A DNA stretch of 64,000 nt. It comes from Flavobacteriales bacterium. Its GTDB lineage: Bacteria > Bacteroidota > Bacteroidia > Flavobacteriales_D > Parvicellaceae. Both the position numbers and the translations under genes were made by a program. The notes below the pieces were generated by a model. The model was not told the DNA's origin. It searched no databases and worked only from the letters and a program-made list of their open reading frames with translations. Within the stretch, counting starts at the first letter, position 1. Every line of letters begins with the position of its first letter. This document shows positions 47,822-58,016 of the stretch, in pieces. The DNA lies in contig JAQXDK010000007.1 of the NCBI GenBank assembly GCA_029251405.1, positions 1 to 64,000 of the forward strand, given 5' to 3'.

Positions 47822-49281
47822 AATTACTTAAGGATATAATCTACGGTATAAGAATTGAGGAGGTAAAGGGTAATACCAATGTTGCAGTTGAAAATGTTTC
47901 TTTTGATACAAGAGAAGTTCAAAATCTATCATTATTTGTTGCTATAAAAGGTACAAATACCGATGGTCATAATTTCATAAATAAAGCTGAGGAATCAGGT
48001 GCTTGTGCAATAGTATGTCAAGAATTACCAAAAATTTTAAAGGATGAAATTACTTACATTAAAGTATCTAATAGTGCAGAGTCCCTGGGTATAATTGCTT
48101 CAAATTTTTATGATAATCCCTCAGATAAGCTAAAGTTAATTGGTATAACGGGCACTAACGGTAAAACAACATGTGCCACATTGCTTTACGACCTCTACAG
48201 GTTAATGGGGTTTAAGACGGGTTTAATTTCAACGGTAAATATTAAAATTTCCCATAAAACATATCCTTCAACTCATACTACACCTAATGCTGTTAAGTTA
48301 AATGAACTCCTTAGTGAAATGGTAGATCAAGGATGTACGCATGTCTTTATGGAGGTTAGTTCACATGCTTTAGATCAAAAAAGAGTTGCAGGTATTTCAT
48401 TTGATATAGCAGCTTTTACAAATATTTCAAGAGATCATATGGACTATCATCCTACAATAGATCATTATATAGGTTGTAAGAAAATGCTTTTTAATTCTTT
48501 AAAAAAAGATGCATTTGCAATTATTAACAGAGATGATCCCTATGGCATTGAAATGGCTAGAGAAATTAAAGCCAAATCCATTTATTACGGGTTGAGGGAA
48601 GAAGTTGATTTTTTAGGTAAGGTTATTGAAAATAATATTTCTGGACTTTCTGTCGAAATCGACGGTATGGAGATGACTTCTAGATTGATAGGTGAGTTTA
48701 ACGCCTATAATTTACTAGTAGTTTATAGTGTTGCAAGAAAACTGGGGGAGGAAGCACTTACTATACTAACTGTGTTGAGTAATTTAAAAGCTCCCGATGG
48801 AAGGTTCGAATACATTATTTCACCTAATAAAGTAACGGCAATTATTGATTACGCTCACACTCCAGATGCGTTAGAAAACATATTAAAAACTCTTGTTGGT
48901 CTTAGAAGTAGTAATCAAAAAATATTAACTGTTTTCGGCTGTGGTGGTGACAGAGACAAGGGTAAAAGACCTTTAATGGGAGATATTTCTTCCTTATACA
49001 GCGATCACATATTTATAACATCTGATAATCCAAGATCTGAAGATCCTAGTACCATCATTGAAGAAATACGTACTGGAATTAGAAATGAGAAAAATAAAAA
49101 AGTCACAGTTGTTTTAGACAGAAGACAAGCAATTGATCAAGCTTGCAAGATTGCTAAATCTGGAGACATTATTCTTATAGCCGGTAAAGGCCATGAAAAG
49201 TATCAAATCATTGGATCGGAAAAAATTCATTTTGATGACTTAGAAGAAACCATAAAAATATTTAAAAAAATAAAGAAGTAA
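47818..49281 (+). CDS. murE: UDP-MurNAc-tripeptide ligase MurE
   Basis: Adds the third stem amino acid to UDP-MurNAc-L-Ala-D-Glu. The 487-residue protein has the Mur N-terminal domain ([19 protein letters not shown]), ATP-binding GTNGKTT at 112-118, and the C-terminal domain with [15 protein letters not shown]. The specificity motif is DNPR in [11 protein letters not shown], the form used by meso-diaminopimelate-adding enzymes, so the peptidoglycan should be A1-gamma (mDAP). It starts in an ATGA overlap with ftsI and shares one base with mraY. Confidence 0.96.
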   Translation: MKLLKDIIYGIRIEEVKGNTNVAVENVSFDTREVQNLSLFVAIKGTNTDGHNFINKAEESGACAIVCQELPKILKDEITYIKVSNSAESLGIIASNFYDNPSDKLKLIGITGTNGKTTCATLLYDLYRLMGFKTGLISTVNIKISHKTYPSTHTTPNAVKLNELLSEMVDQGCTHVFMEVSSHALDQKRVAGISFDIAAFTNISRDHMDYHPTIDHYIGCKKMLFNSLKKDAFAIINRDDPYGIEMAREIKAKSIYYGLREEVDFLGKVIENNISGLSVEIDGMEMTSRLIGEFNAYNLLVVYSVARKLGEEALTILTVLSNLKAPDGRFEYIISPNKVTAIIDYAHTPDALENILKTLVGLRSSNQKILTVFGCGGDRDKGKRPLMGDISSLYSDHIFITSDNPRSEDPSTIIEEIRTGIRNEKNKKVTVVLDRRQAIDQACKIAKSGDIILIAGKGHEKYQIIGSEKIHFDDLEETIKIFKKIKK

Positions 49282-50519
49282 TGCTATATCACTTTTTCAA
49301 TTATATAAATAAACACGTTGATTTTCCAGGTTCTGGATTGTTTGATTTTATATCCTTTAGAGCTGGGATGGCAGTTATTACATCCTTGGTAATCACCTTG
49401 ATTTTTGGAGCAAAACTTATTGATTTTTTACATAGAAAACAGGTTGGGGAGTCTATTCGCGACCTGGGATTAGATGGACAGATGGAAAAAACAGGAACAC
49501 CAACTATGGGCGGTGTTATTATAATAGCTGGAATAATAATTCCGACTATACTTTTCGCAAACCTGAATAATATCTACATACAGCTAATGTTAATTGCCAC
49601 AATTTGGCTGGGTTTAATTGGCTTTATTGATGATTACATAAAAGTATTTAAGAAAAATAAAAAAGGTTTAGCTGGAAAGTTTAAAGTTATTGGCCAAATT
49701 GGAGTTGGTATTATAGTTGGGGTCTCCATGTATTGGAGTGAATCTGTAACTATAAAGTCTAAAAACTTTAACAATACTGAAATTGCAATTAGTGCTGAAG
49801 GTGAAAAAGAAAATTTTGAATTTACTTGGGAAGAGACAAAGTCTCTGAAAACCACTATACCTTTTGTTAAAAATAACGAGTTCGACTATTCTTGGCTTAT
49901 TACTTGGATAAGTCCGTCTCTTAAGAAGTATTCATGGATTGTTTTTATTCCAATAATTGTCATAATTGTCATCTCTGTCTCAAATGGTGCAAATATTACA
50001 GATGGATTAGACGGTTTGGCAACAGGTACAAGTGCTATTATTGGTATTACTCTAGCAATTTTCGCTTACTTGTCTGGGAATTTAGTCTTCTCAGATTACC
50101 TAAACATACTCTACATACCCAACTCATCTGAGCTGGTAATTTTTATTAGTTCGTTTGTTGGAGCTTGTATTGGCTTTCTGTGGTACAATTCTTACCCAGC
50201 AAAAGTTTTCATGGGAGATACAGGAAGTTTAGCACTCGGAGGAATAATAGCCGTCTTTGCAATTGCTATTAGAAAAGAGTTGTTGATACCAATTTTTTGT
50301 GGTGTTTTTTTAATTGAAAATTTGAGTGTTATACTTCAAGTTTCCTACTTCAAGTTTACCAAAAGAAAATATGGTGAGGGTAGAAGAATTTTCCTAATGT
50401 CTCCCATACACCATCATTACCAAAAAAAGGGAATTCACGAGGCTAAAATAGTTGCTCGTTTTTGGATTATTGGAATTCTATTAGCTGTTTTATCTATTGT
50501 AACTCTAAAATTAAGGTGA
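49281..50519 (+). CDS. mraY: Phospho-MurNAc-pentapeptide transferase MraY
   Basis: Makes lipid I from UDP-MurNAc-pentapeptide and undecaprenyl phosphate at the inner membrane. The 412-residue protein has about ten membrane segments. Conserved sites are [20 protein letters not shown] (Asp pair), [12 protein letters not shown], and [12 protein letters not shown], with HHHYQKKG near the end. An insertion of about 60 polar residues (roughly 165-225) makes it longer than the ~360-residue enzyme of Proteobacteria, as is usual in Bacteroidota. Its stop overlaps the murD start as GTGA. Confidence 0.97.
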   Translation: MLYHFFNYINKHVDFPGSGLFDFISFRAGMAVITSLVITLIFGAKLIDFLHRKQVGESIRDLGLDGQMEKTGTPTMGGVIIIAGIIIPTILFANLNNIYIQLMLIATIWLGLIGFIDDYIKVFKKNKKGLAGKFKVIGQIGVGIIVGVSMYWSESVTIKSKNFNNTEIAISAEGEKENFEFTWEETKSLKTTIPFVKNNEFDYSWLITWISPSLKKYSWIVFIPIIVIIVISVSNGANITDGLDGLATGTSAIIGITLAIFAYLSGNLVFSDYLNILYIPNSSELVIFISSFVGACIGFLWYNSYPAKVFMGDTGSLALGGIIAVFAIAIRKELLIPIFCGVFLIENLSVILQVSYFKFTKRKYGEGRRIFLMSPIHHHYQKKGIHEAKIVARFWIIGILLAVLSIVTLKLR

Positions 50520-51868
50520 TAAATAATTTAAAAAATATCACTGTTTTAGGCGCTGGAAAAAGTGGAGTTGGAGCTGCTGTATTAGCGAAGAAAAAAAACA
50601 TAGAAGTCTTATTATTTAATGACAACCAAATTACATCGTCAACTAAAGAACTTTTAAGTGAATATAACGTCAAATGGATTGAGAAAAATTATAACAATAC
50701 CAAAGCTTTAAATAACGAATTATTAGTCACAAGTCCTGGGATTGATGATAAGCATCCAATGGTAGAGTATTATATCAAAAATTCAAAACCAGTTATAAGT
50801 GAAATAGAGTTTGCAAGTTATTTCTGTGATGCTAAGAAAATATGTGTCACAGGAACCAACGGGAAAACTACTACCACACTTATGGTCACTTATATTCTTA
50901 AAAATGCTGGATTAAAAGTTAAAGCAGTAGGTAATATAGGAGAGAGCTATGCGCTCTCTGTAGCATTAGAAAAATTTGATTTTTATGTTATAGAGTTAAG
51001 CAGTTTTCAACTAGATAGAATGTTTGATTTCAAGGCAGATATTGCAATTATTTTAAACATTTCTCCAGATCATCTAGATAGATATAAGGGAGATTTTTCA
51101 AAATATTCCAAAAGTAAATTTAGAATTAATCAAAACATGAAGACTAATGATCATCTCGTGTACAACTACGACGATCAAGTAATATCTGATTGGGTTACAT
51201 CAAAAAATAAAAAATCACACCAATTCCATCCAGTGTCAATTACCAAACAATTAGTAACTGGTTCTTGGGTTGAAGAAAATCAAATTAACATCAATATAAA
51301 CAACAAAAAAACAACAATTATGTCCATACACCAACTGGCCAAGCAAGGCAAACACAATTTATTTAATTCAATGGCTGCAGGAGTTGCAGCTAGAGTTTTA
51401 GATATAAGAAAAGAAATAATTCGAGACAGTTTATCAGATTTTCAAAATATTGAACATCGATTAGAAGATGTAGCGAAAATCCATGGAATTAATTTTATAA
51501 ACGACTCCAAAGCAACTAATGTAAATTCAACATGGTATGCCTTGGAAAGTATGCAGCAACCTACTATATGGATTGTTGGTGGAGTAGATAAAGGAAATGA
51601 TTATTCTGTTTTAGAGGGCTTGGTAAAGCAAAAAGTTCTTGGAATTGTTTGTCTAGGAAAAGACAATTCAAAAATTAAAGAAACCTTTGGTTCAATTGTA
51701 GAATCTTTTTTTGAAGCTAATAGTGCAGAACAAGCTGTTCAAATAAGCTATAGAATTGCTAAAAAAGGTTACAATGTTTTGTTGTCTCCTGCATGTGCAA
51801 GTTTTGATTTATTTAAGAGTTATGAGGATAGAGGCCATCAATTTAAAAGTGCCGTAAGATCATTATAA
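50516..51868 (+). CDS. murD: UDP-MurNAc-L-alanine:D-glutamate ligase MurD
   Basis: Adds D-Glu to UDP-MurNAc-L-Ala. The 450-residue protein has the UDP-binding domain ([15 protein letters not shown]), the ATP-binding [10 protein letters not shown] at 113-122, [18 protein letters not shown], and a complete C-terminal domain with [21 protein letters not shown] and [11 protein letters not shown] prefer GTG 50516 (GTGA overlap with mraY); a TTG 54 bp earlier would lie within mraY and add an unrelated hydrophobic stretch. The next gene repeats its C-terminal domain. Confidence 0.95.
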   Translation: MINNLKNITVLGAGKSGVGAAVLAKKKNIEVLLFNDNQITSSTKELLSEYNVKWIEKNYNNTKALNNELLVTSPGIDDKHPMVEYYIKNSKPVISEIEFASYFCDAKKICVTGTNGKTTTTLMVTYILKNAGLKVKAVGNIGESYALSVALEKFDFYVIELSSFQLDRMFDFKADIAIILNISPDHLDRYKGDFSKYSKSKFRINQNMKTNDHLVYNYDDQVISDWVTSKNKKSHQFHPVSITKQLVTGSWVEENQINININNKKTTIMSIHQLAKQGKHNLFNSMAAGVAARVLDIRKEIIRDSLSDFQNIEHRLEDVAKIHGINFINDSKATNVNSTWYALESMQQPTIWIVGGVDKGNDYSVLEGLVKQKVLGIVCLGKDNSKIKETFGSIVESFFEANSAEQAVQISYRIAKKGYNVLLSPACASFDLFKSYEDRGHQFKSAVRSL

Positions 51869-51877
51869 ATTCAAAAA

Positions 51878-52363
51878 ATGAAACTAGTCCAAAAGACCTC
51901 ACTGAAAAACCAACTGTTAGAAAGTAGAAAAAAATCATTAGATGCTATATTTTCTATTGAGCATCGTTTGGAGTTTTTTTCAAAATTAAATGGGAAGTTG
52001 TGGATCAATGACTCCAAATCTACTGATGTTGAAGCAACGGCATTCTCATTAGAAAAGATCGATGGTCCTGTAATTTGGATTGTTGGTCAAACCAAATATG
52101 AAAGAGATTTAGATGTCATTTATGACTTAGTTATTTCTAAAGTTGAGGAAATCATTTATTATGGACAGCATGAAACGAATCTGAAATATAAGTTTGGTTC
52201 TAAGGTTAAGTATACCCAAATATCAGATATTAAGAGTGCTGTAAATATGGCAATGCTGAATGAAACACAAAATCTTACTGTTCTCTTCTCTCCAGCATGT
52301 TCAAGTTTTCCAACTCATGAGAATTATAAATTGAGAGGAGATTATTTTAAATCTCTAATATAA
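51878..52363 (+). CDS. Free-standing MurD C-terminal-domain protein
   Basis: A 161-residue protein that aligns only with the C-terminal third of the murD product just upstream. Shared blocks: SIEHRLE (26-32), INDSKSTDVEAT (43-54; MurD has [12 protein letters not shown]), VIWIVG (65-70) and LFSPACSSF (136-144), then RGDYF. It lacks the UDP-binding and ATP-binding domains, and the MurD motif GGVDKG is changed to GQTKYE. It has its own ATG, no frame break and standard spacing (9 bp after murD, 10 bp before ftsW). It cannot be a ligase alone. It may bind D-Glu or UMAG, or modulate MurD; function is unknown. Confidence 0.85.
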   Translation: MKLVQKTSLKNQLLESRKKSLDAIFSIEHRLEFFSKLNGKLWINDSKSTDVEATAFSLEKIDGPVIWIVGQTKYERDLDVIYDLVISKVEEIIYYGQHETNLKYKFGSKVKYTQISDIKSAVNMAMLNETQNLTVLFSPACSSFPTHENYKLRGDYFKSLI

Positions 52364-52373
52364 GAGCTGATAA

Positions 52374-53501
52374 ATGCAAAATTTTATTGAAAAATATTTA
52401 AAAGGTGATAAGGTGATTTGGACAGTCATCATTTTACTTTCTCTATATTCTATTATTATGGCTTACAGCTCCAGTTCTAATTTAGCCTTTAGAATTGCTG
52501 GTGGTAATGTTGCTCCATACATTATCAAGCACACTATAATTATTATTATTGGCATTATTTTAATAATATATCTTCAATTTTTTCCCTACAAGTATTTCTC
52601 TAGACTATCTCAAATAGGAATTTTTGTCTCTATTATATTGTTGTTTGTAACCCTTCTATTTGGAGTTAGTAAAGGGAATGCTTCTCGTTGGATTATGGGA
52701 TTCCAACCTTCAGATTTTGCTAAACTTATTCTAATACTTTATGTCTCCAGAACCTTGACTACAAAAAAAGATGAGATTAAAGATTTTAAAAAGGGGTTAA
52801 TGCCTATTTTATGGCCTGTATTAGTTATCTGTGGGTTAATATTACCTGCCGATTTTTCAACAGCTGCTATGTTGCTAATAGTATGTTTCACCATGATGTT
52901 TATAGGTGGAGCAAAAATTACTCATCTTGCTTCAATTATTGGAACAGCTATTGTTGGGTTTTTATTTTTGATTTTACTAAATATGGCCTTTCCTGGGTTT
53001 TTACCTCGGGTCGATACTTGGGAAAAAAGAATGATGAGTTATGGTAGCGGGAATAAACAAGAAAACTATCAAGCTGAGATGGCTAAGAGAGCTGTTGCTA
53101 ATGGTTTTTTATTTGGTAAAGGACCTGGTAAGGGTCATGTTAAAAATGATTTATATTCAGCGCAATCAGATTTTATTTATGCTTCTTCCATCGAAGAATT
53201 TGGTTCTATTATTGGAGGCATTGGTTTATTACTTTTATATATGATTCTATTTTTTAGAGCGATTAGAATTATGAATAAAGTAGATAGTAAATTTGCTTCC
53301 TACTTGGTATTTGGATTAAGTTTCATGTTGATTTTTCAATCATTTATAAATATGGGAGTTGGAGTCAATCTTTTTCCCGTTACGGGTCAGCCACTTCCGC
53401 TAATTAGTATGGGCGGAACCTCAATTTTATTTACTTGTGTTTCTCTAGGTATTATTTTAAATGTAAGTTCTACTGTTTATAATGAATCCAATAATGTCTA
53501 A
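52374..53501 (+). CDS. ftsW: Septal peptidoglycan polymerase FtsW
   Basis: SEDS glycosyltransferase that polymerises lipid II at the septum with FtsI. The 375-residue protein has about ten membrane segments. Conserved features are the ASRWIMGFQPSDFAKLILI block, the extracytoplasmic loop containing the catalytic Asp (SAQSDFIYASSIEEFG), and GQPLPLISMGGTSI. It follows the MurD-like protein by 10 bp. Confidence 0.95.
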   Translation: MQNFIEKYLKGDKVIWTVIILLSLYSIIMAYSSSSNLAFRIAGGNVAPYIIKHTIIIIIGIILIIYLQFFPYKYFSRLSQIGIFVSIILLFVTLLFGVSKGNASRWIMGFQPSDFAKLILILYVSRTLTTKKDEIKDFKKGLMPILWPVLVICGLILPADFSTAAMLLIVCFTMMFIGGAKITHLASIIGTAIVGFLFLILLNMAFPGFLPRVDTWEKRMMSYGSGNKQENYQAEMAKRAVANGFLFGKGPGKGHVKNDLYSAQSDFIYASSIEEFGSIIGGIGLLLLYMILFFRAIRIMNKVDSKFASYLVFGLSFMLIFQSFINMGVGVNLFPVTGQPLPLISMGGTSILFTCVSLGIILNVSSTVYNESNNV

Positions 53502-54609
53502 TTTCAAAGTTGTCATAAGCGGAGGTGGAACAGGAGGACATATTTATCCTGCAATTGCAATTGCAAAGCAAATTTTATTAGAGAAAAAAAATGCTGAAAT
53601 CTTATTTATTGGTGCTGAGGGTAGAATGGAGATGGATAAAATTCCAGAACATGGTTTTAAAATTATAGGTTTAAAGGTGGTGGGTATACAAAGGTCTCTA
53701 AGTATATCATCCTTATTAAAGAATTTGAAATTCCCATTTTTATTACTACAGAGCTTTAATAATGCAAAAAAAATATTGGTAAAATTTAAACCGAATGTAG
53801 TTGTAGGTGTTGGAGGTTATGCGAGTGGTCCAACCTTAAAAATGGCTCAGAAATTAGGCATCCCTACTCTAATTCAAGAACAGAATTCTTTTGCAGGCTT
53901 AACCAATAAATGGTTGAGTAAAAAGTCCATCAAAATTTGTGTTGCTTATGAAAATATGGAGACATTTTTCGATCCCAAAAAAATAGTTTTAACTGGAAAT
54001 CCAGTTAGAAAAGATATAGAAGATTTAAGTACTAAAATTAATGAAGGAAGGAATTATTTCAATGTCAAAAAAAATCAAAAAGTTATTTTGGTATTAGGTG
54101 GAAGCTTGGGTGCAAAGTCTATCAATAATGGCATTATTAAATCAATGGATAACTTATCTGATAAGAATATTAAATTGATTTGGCAAGTTGGAAAAAGATA
54201 CTTTGATGAAGTTGAATCTTTATTAATTGAAAAAAAGTTGGAAAATATTCAAGCAACTGCCTTTATCAACAGAATGGACTTAGCTTACAGCATTTCAGAT
54301 TTAGTTATTTCTAGAGCAGGAGCACTGTCAATTAGTGAACTAACTTTGGCTGGTAAACCCAGTATTCTAGTTCCTTCTCCTAATGTTTCAGAAGATCATC
54401 AAACCAAAAACGCCATGTCACTAGTTGATCATTCTGCAGCTATTTTAGTGAAAGATGATCAAACTGAACTGCTTTTATCAAAAGCCATTTCCATTTTAAA
54501 TGATAAAGAACTTTTAAATGAAATTTCAAAAAACTCTAAAGCTTTAGGTAAACCAAACGCGAGTAAAGACATCGTAAAAGAAATTTTTAAAATTAGCTCC
54601 AATGCATAG
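53494..54609 (+). CDS. murG: Lipid II synthase MurG
   Basis: Transfers GlcNAc from UDP-GlcNAc to lipid I on the inner leaflet. The 371-residue GT28 protein has the Gly-rich loop VVISGGGTGGHIYPAIAIA (in parts), VGVGGYASGPTLKMA, LIQEQNSFAGLTNKWLS, GGSLGAKSINNGI, and SRAGALSISELTLAGKPSILVPSP quoted as SRAGALSISE, KPSILVPSP. Either ATG 53482 or 53494 could be used; the second gives the usual short N-terminus and an 8-bp overlap with ftsW. Confidence 0.95.
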   Translation: MSNFKVVISGGGTGGHIYPAIAIAKQILLEKKNAEILFIGAEGRMEMDKIPEHGFKIIGLKVVGIQRSLSISSLLKNLKFPFLLLQSFNNAKKILVKFKPNVVVGVGGYASGPTLKMAQKLGIPTLIQEQNSFAGLTNKWLSKKSIKICVAYENMETFFDPKKIVLTGNPVRKDIEDLSTKINEGRNYFNVKKNQKVILVLGGSLGAKSINNGIIKSMDNLSDKNIKLIWQVGKRYFDEVESLLIEKKLENIQATAFINRMDLAYSISDLVISRAGALSISELTLAGKPSILVPSPNVSEDHQTKNAMSLVDHSAAILVKDDQTELLLSKAISILNDKELLNEISKNSKALGKPNASKDIVKEIFKISSNA

Positions 54610-55954
54610 CGCTGAAATAAAAAAAGTACATTTTATTGGTGTTGGAGGCATTGGAATGAGTGCTTTGGCTTATTATTTTATTTCAAAAAAAATAAAGGTT
54701 TCTGGATATGATAAAATTCAATCATCAATTACAAGCAAGTTAGTAAGTAGTGGGGCAGAGATTTTTTATGAGGACGATATAACTTTAATTGAGGACATAA
54801 ATTCCATTGATTTAGTTATTTACACACCAGCAATTAATAATGAGAATAAACAATTAACCTTTTTTCAAAACCATAATTTTAATTTATTAAAAAGATCTGA
54901 TGTACTTGGAGACATATCTAATTTGTATAAAACCATTGCAGTTGCGGGAACACATGGCAAGACAACTACAAGTTCCATGGTGGCACATATATTAAAAACT
55001 GCTCACAAAGAAGGAGCATGTTTCGTTGGTGGTATTACTTCTAATTACGAATCCAATTTTTTGTTAGGTAACGGTGATTTATCTGTAATGGAAGCTGACG
55101 AATACGACAAGTCTTTTTTAAAATTGAATCCAGATTCTATAGTCCTAACGTCAATTGATCCTGATCATTTAGATATATATGGAACAAAAGAAAATTTACA
55201 TAATAGCTTTTTAGAATTCTGTAAACTATTAAAAAATCAAAATAAATTCATTGTTGAAGAAAGCATCAGTAAATTTTTTGACGAAAATCTGGTTTATGGT
55301 TTTGGAAATCAATGTAATTTAAGAATCATAAATGTTAAAATTAGTAATGGCAAATATCTTTTTGATTTTAGTTATGAAGGTGTAATACACAAGGATTTTT
55401 CTCTTAAAATGCCAGGAATATATAATTTATTAAACGCTGCGGGCGCAGCTCTTGCTTGTATAGTCAATGAAATAAGTTTAGATGAAATTAGAATTGGTTT
55501 AAGTTCATACAAAGGGGTGAAAAGAAGGTTTGAAATTAAATTCGATAATTCTAAAATTACTTACATTGACGATTATGCCCATCATCCTAACGAAATAATT
55601 TCCCTGTTAAGTGCTGTTAAAGAATTTTATCCTGATAAAAAATTGATAGGAATTTTTCAACCTCACTTGTTTTCAAGAACTCAAGATTTTTTAAATGAAT
55701 TTGCACAAAGTCTTTCTCTTTTAGATGATTTATTTCTTCTACCTATATACCCTGCAAGAGAAAAGCCAATTGAAGGAGTTAGTTCAGATGTTTTATTAGA
55801 AAAAGTCAATCTTGATAATAAAAAATTAATTCATTTACCTTCAGAACTGTTTAGTCATCTAGAATTAGAATCTGATTTTTTGCTTCTTACCATAGGTGCA
55901 GGTGATATAGACCAGTGGGTTAATGATCTCATTAAATATTTGCAATCAAGATGA
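54602..55954 (+). CDS. murC: UDP-MurNAc:L-alanine ligase MurC
   Basis: First amino-acid ligase of the peptidoglycan stem. The 450-residue protein has VHFIGVGGIGMSALAYYF, the ATP-binding AGTHGKTTTSSM at about residues 116-127, VMEADEYDKSFL, TSIDPDHLDIYG and YIDDYAHHPNEI. It overlaps murG by 8 bp and shares the ATGA tetranucleotide with ftsQ. Confidence 0.97.
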   Translation: MHSAEIKKVHFIGVGGIGMSALAYYFISKKIKVSGYDKIQSSITSKLVSSGAEIFYEDDITLIEDINSIDLVIYTPAINNENKQLTFFQNHNFNLLKRSDVLGDISNLYKTIAVAGTHGKTTTSSMVAHILKTAHKEGACFVGGITSNYESNFLLGNGDLSVMEADEYDKSFLKLNPDSIVLTSIDPDHLDIYGTKENLHNSFLEFCKLLKNQNKFIVEESISKFFDENLVYGFGNQCNLRIINVKISNGKYLFDFSYEGVIHKDFSLKMPGIYNLLNAAGAALACIVNEISLDEIRIGLSSYKGVKRRFEIKFDNSKITYIDDYAHHPNEIISLLSAVKEFYPDKKLIGIFQPHLFSRTQDFLNEFAQSLSLLDDLFLLPIYPAREKPIEGVSSDVLLEKVNLDNKKLIHLPSELFSHLELESDFLLLTIGAGDIDQWVNDLIKYLQSR

Positions 55955-56733
55955 TTAAAAAAATATTTCACATATTTTTTTGGGTAGCTTTAGTTGCAGC
56001 ATGGTTTATTCCCTCAAGTTTCATTTCTGGCAAATATCAAAAAATAAAACTTAAGAATATTTCTATAAAAATTATAGATGATAATCATCATGATTTCATA
56101 ACAAAATCTGAAATTAATTCTCTTTTATCATCCATTGGTATTGTAAAAAATGTATCACTTAAAGAAGAAATTTATTTTTCCAATATTGAAAGCAAATTGT
56201 GTAGTCATCCTGCAGTAAATTCTGCAGAAGTTTATTTTAATAATAATGGTGATTTAGAATTAGAAATTAATAAAAGAACCCCGATTGCTAGATTCGTAAG
56301 TCAAGTCCCTGAGAAAAACTTCTACATTGATGAAAGTGGATTTTTAATGCCTTTAAGCAGTACATATGTTTGTAGGTTACCGGTCTTTTCTGGAAATATT
56401 AATTTCCCAGAAAATCTTAATTTATTTAAGTTAGATACTCTTCATAAGTTACCAATTTTCCAAAAAATATTTAAAATGAGTAAAATAATTAACAATGACT
56501 CGTTCTTAAAATCTCAAATTGTCCAAATACACATCAATAATAATGGCTACTTTGAATTAATTCCAAGAATAGGTAATCAAAGAATACTATTTGGATTAGC
56601 AGAAAATATGGAAAATAAGTTTAAAAAAATCAAATTATTTTACACCAACGGCCCTCAGATTAAAGAGCTAAATAATTACGATACTTTAAATGTTATATAT
56701 AAAAATCAAATAATCTGTTCAAAAAGAAATTAA
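55951..56733 (+). CDS. ftsQ: Cell division protein FtsQ
   Basis: Bitopic divisome protein that links cytoplasmic and periplasmic parts. The 260-residue product has one N-terminal membrane segment (FHIFFWVALVAAWFIPSSF), a short POTRA-like region and a beta domain (AEVYFNNNGDLELEINKRTPIARFV, in parts). Sequence likeness is limited, as for most FtsQ proteins, but its order between murC and ftsA is diagnostic. It starts within the ATGA of murC. Confidence 0.86.
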   Translation: MIKKIFHIFFWVALVAAWFIPSSFISGKYQKIKLKNISIKIIDDNHHDFITKSEINSLLSSIGIVKNVSLKEEIYFSNIESKLCSHPAVNSAEVYFNNNGDLELEINKRTPIARFVSQVPEKNFYIDESGFLMPLSSTYVCRLPVFSGNINFPENLNLFKLDTLHKLPIFQKIFKMSKIINNDSFLKSQIVQIHINNNGYFELIPRIGNQRILFGLAENMENKFKKIKLFYTNGPQIKELNNYDTLNVIYKNQIICSKRN

Positions 56734-56734
56734 T

Positions 56735-57997
56735 ATGGATGCACCGGAAATAGTTGTAGGATTAGATATAGGAACCACTAAAATAGCCTGTTTAGTTGGT
56801 AGAAAAACTGATCATGGGAAAATTGAAATTTTAGGCATAGGAAAAGCCCCAAGTTTGGGAGTCTCTAGAGGAGTTGTGTCCAATATTGAAAAAACTGTTC
56901 AGTCGATAAGAGCGGCAGTAGAGGAGGCAGAAGCTAAATCAGGAATAGAAATAAAGGTTGTAAATGTGGGTATTGCTGGACAACACATTAAAAGTTTACA
57001 ACATAGGGGAATGATTACAAGAGATTCTATAGAAGAGGAAATATCTCAAAAAGATGTAGATGAACTAATTGATGACATGTATAAGCTGGTTATGATGCCG
57101 GGAGAAGAGATTATTCATGTTTTACCACAAGAATATATTGTCGATAGACAACCAGGTATTAAAGATCCAATTGGAATGTCCGGAGTCCAGTTAGAGGCCA
57201 ATTTTCATATTATTACTGGGCAAATGGCTGCTGCAAGAAATATCTTTAAGTGTGTTCACAAAGCAGGTCTTGAAGTTTCTGAATTAATTTTAGAGCCCTT
57301 GGCTTCTTCTTCAGCTGTAATTAGTGGCGAAGAAAAAGAGGCAGGTGTAGCTCTAGTTGATATTGGCGGTGGAACAACAGATATTGCAATTTTTCACGAT
57401 GGCATAATAAGACATACGTCTGTTATTCCTTTTGGTGGAAATGTTATTACAGAGGATATTAAAGAAGGTTGTACAATAATGCAAAGACAGGCAGAATTGT
57501 TGAAGACAAAGTTTGGATCTGCTGTTACTCAAACAAGTCAAGAAAACGAAGTAGTCTGCATTCCAGGACTTAGAGGAAGAGATCCTAAAGAAATTTCAGT
57601 TACTAATTTAGCTAACATCATTAACGCAAGAATGTCTGAGATTTTAGAACATATCTATTTTGAAATTAAGAATTCTGGATATGAAAAGAAATTAATTGGC
57701 GGCATTGTAGTAACAGGAGGTGGGTCACAACTCAAGCATATGAATCAGTTAATAGAATTTACAACTGGGATGGACTCAAGAGTAGGTTACCCAAATGAAC
57801 ATTTAAGTTCTAACACCAATATTAATGTAACATCTCCGCTTTTTGCTACAGGTGTAGGTTTAGTTGCAAAAGGATTTGAACAATTTGAATTATTAAAGTC
57901 TAGAAATGAAAAAATTAATACAAGAATGCATTCCCAAAAAAACAAGGGAAGCTTTTTTGAGAAATTAAAAACATTTTTTGACGAAAAAGTAGATTAA
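56735..57997 (+). CDS. ftsA: Cell division protein FtsA
   Basis: Actin-like ATPase that tethers FtsZ to the membrane. The 420-residue protein has the phosphate loop VGLDIGTTKIACLVG, the SHS2 insertion, DIGGGTTDIAIF and VVTGGGSQLKHM. A C-terminal amphipathic helix, GSFFEKLKTFFDEKVD, is the membrane-targeting sequence. It follows ftsQ by 1 bp and precedes ftsZ by 19 bp. Confidence 0.97.
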   Translation: MDAPEIVVGLDIGTTKIACLVGRKTDHGKIEILGIGKAPSLGVSRGVVSNIEKTVQSIRAAVEEAEAKSGIEIKVVNVGIAGQHIKSLQHRGMITRDSIEEEISQKDVDELIDDMYKLVMMPGEEIIHVLPQEYIVDRQPGIKDPIGMSGVQLEANFHIITGQMAAARNIFKCVHKAGLEVSELILEPLASSSAVISGEEKEAGVALVDIGGGTTDIAIFHDGIIRHTSVIPFGGNVITEDIKEGCTIMQRQAELLKTKFGSAVTQTSQENEVVCIPGLRGRDPKEISVTNLANIINARMSEILEHIYFEIKNSGYEKKLIGGIVVTGGGSQLKHMNQLIEFTTGMDSRVGYPNEHLSSNTNINVTSPLFATGVGLVAKGFEQFELLKSRNEKINTRMHSQKNKGSFFEKLKTFFDEKVD

Positions 57998-58016
57998 CAA
58001 TAAAAACAAAATAATC

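Noticed and set aside
50462-50515. Longer murD N-terminus from TTG 50462
   Set aside because: It lies inside mraY and adds unrelated residues; GTG 50516 in a GTGA overlap gives the normal MurD start.
51878-52363. Frameshifted or truncated pseudogene of murD
   Set aside because: A complete murD with its own C-terminal domain lies just upstream, and this ORF has a normal start, an intact reading frame and diverged sequence.
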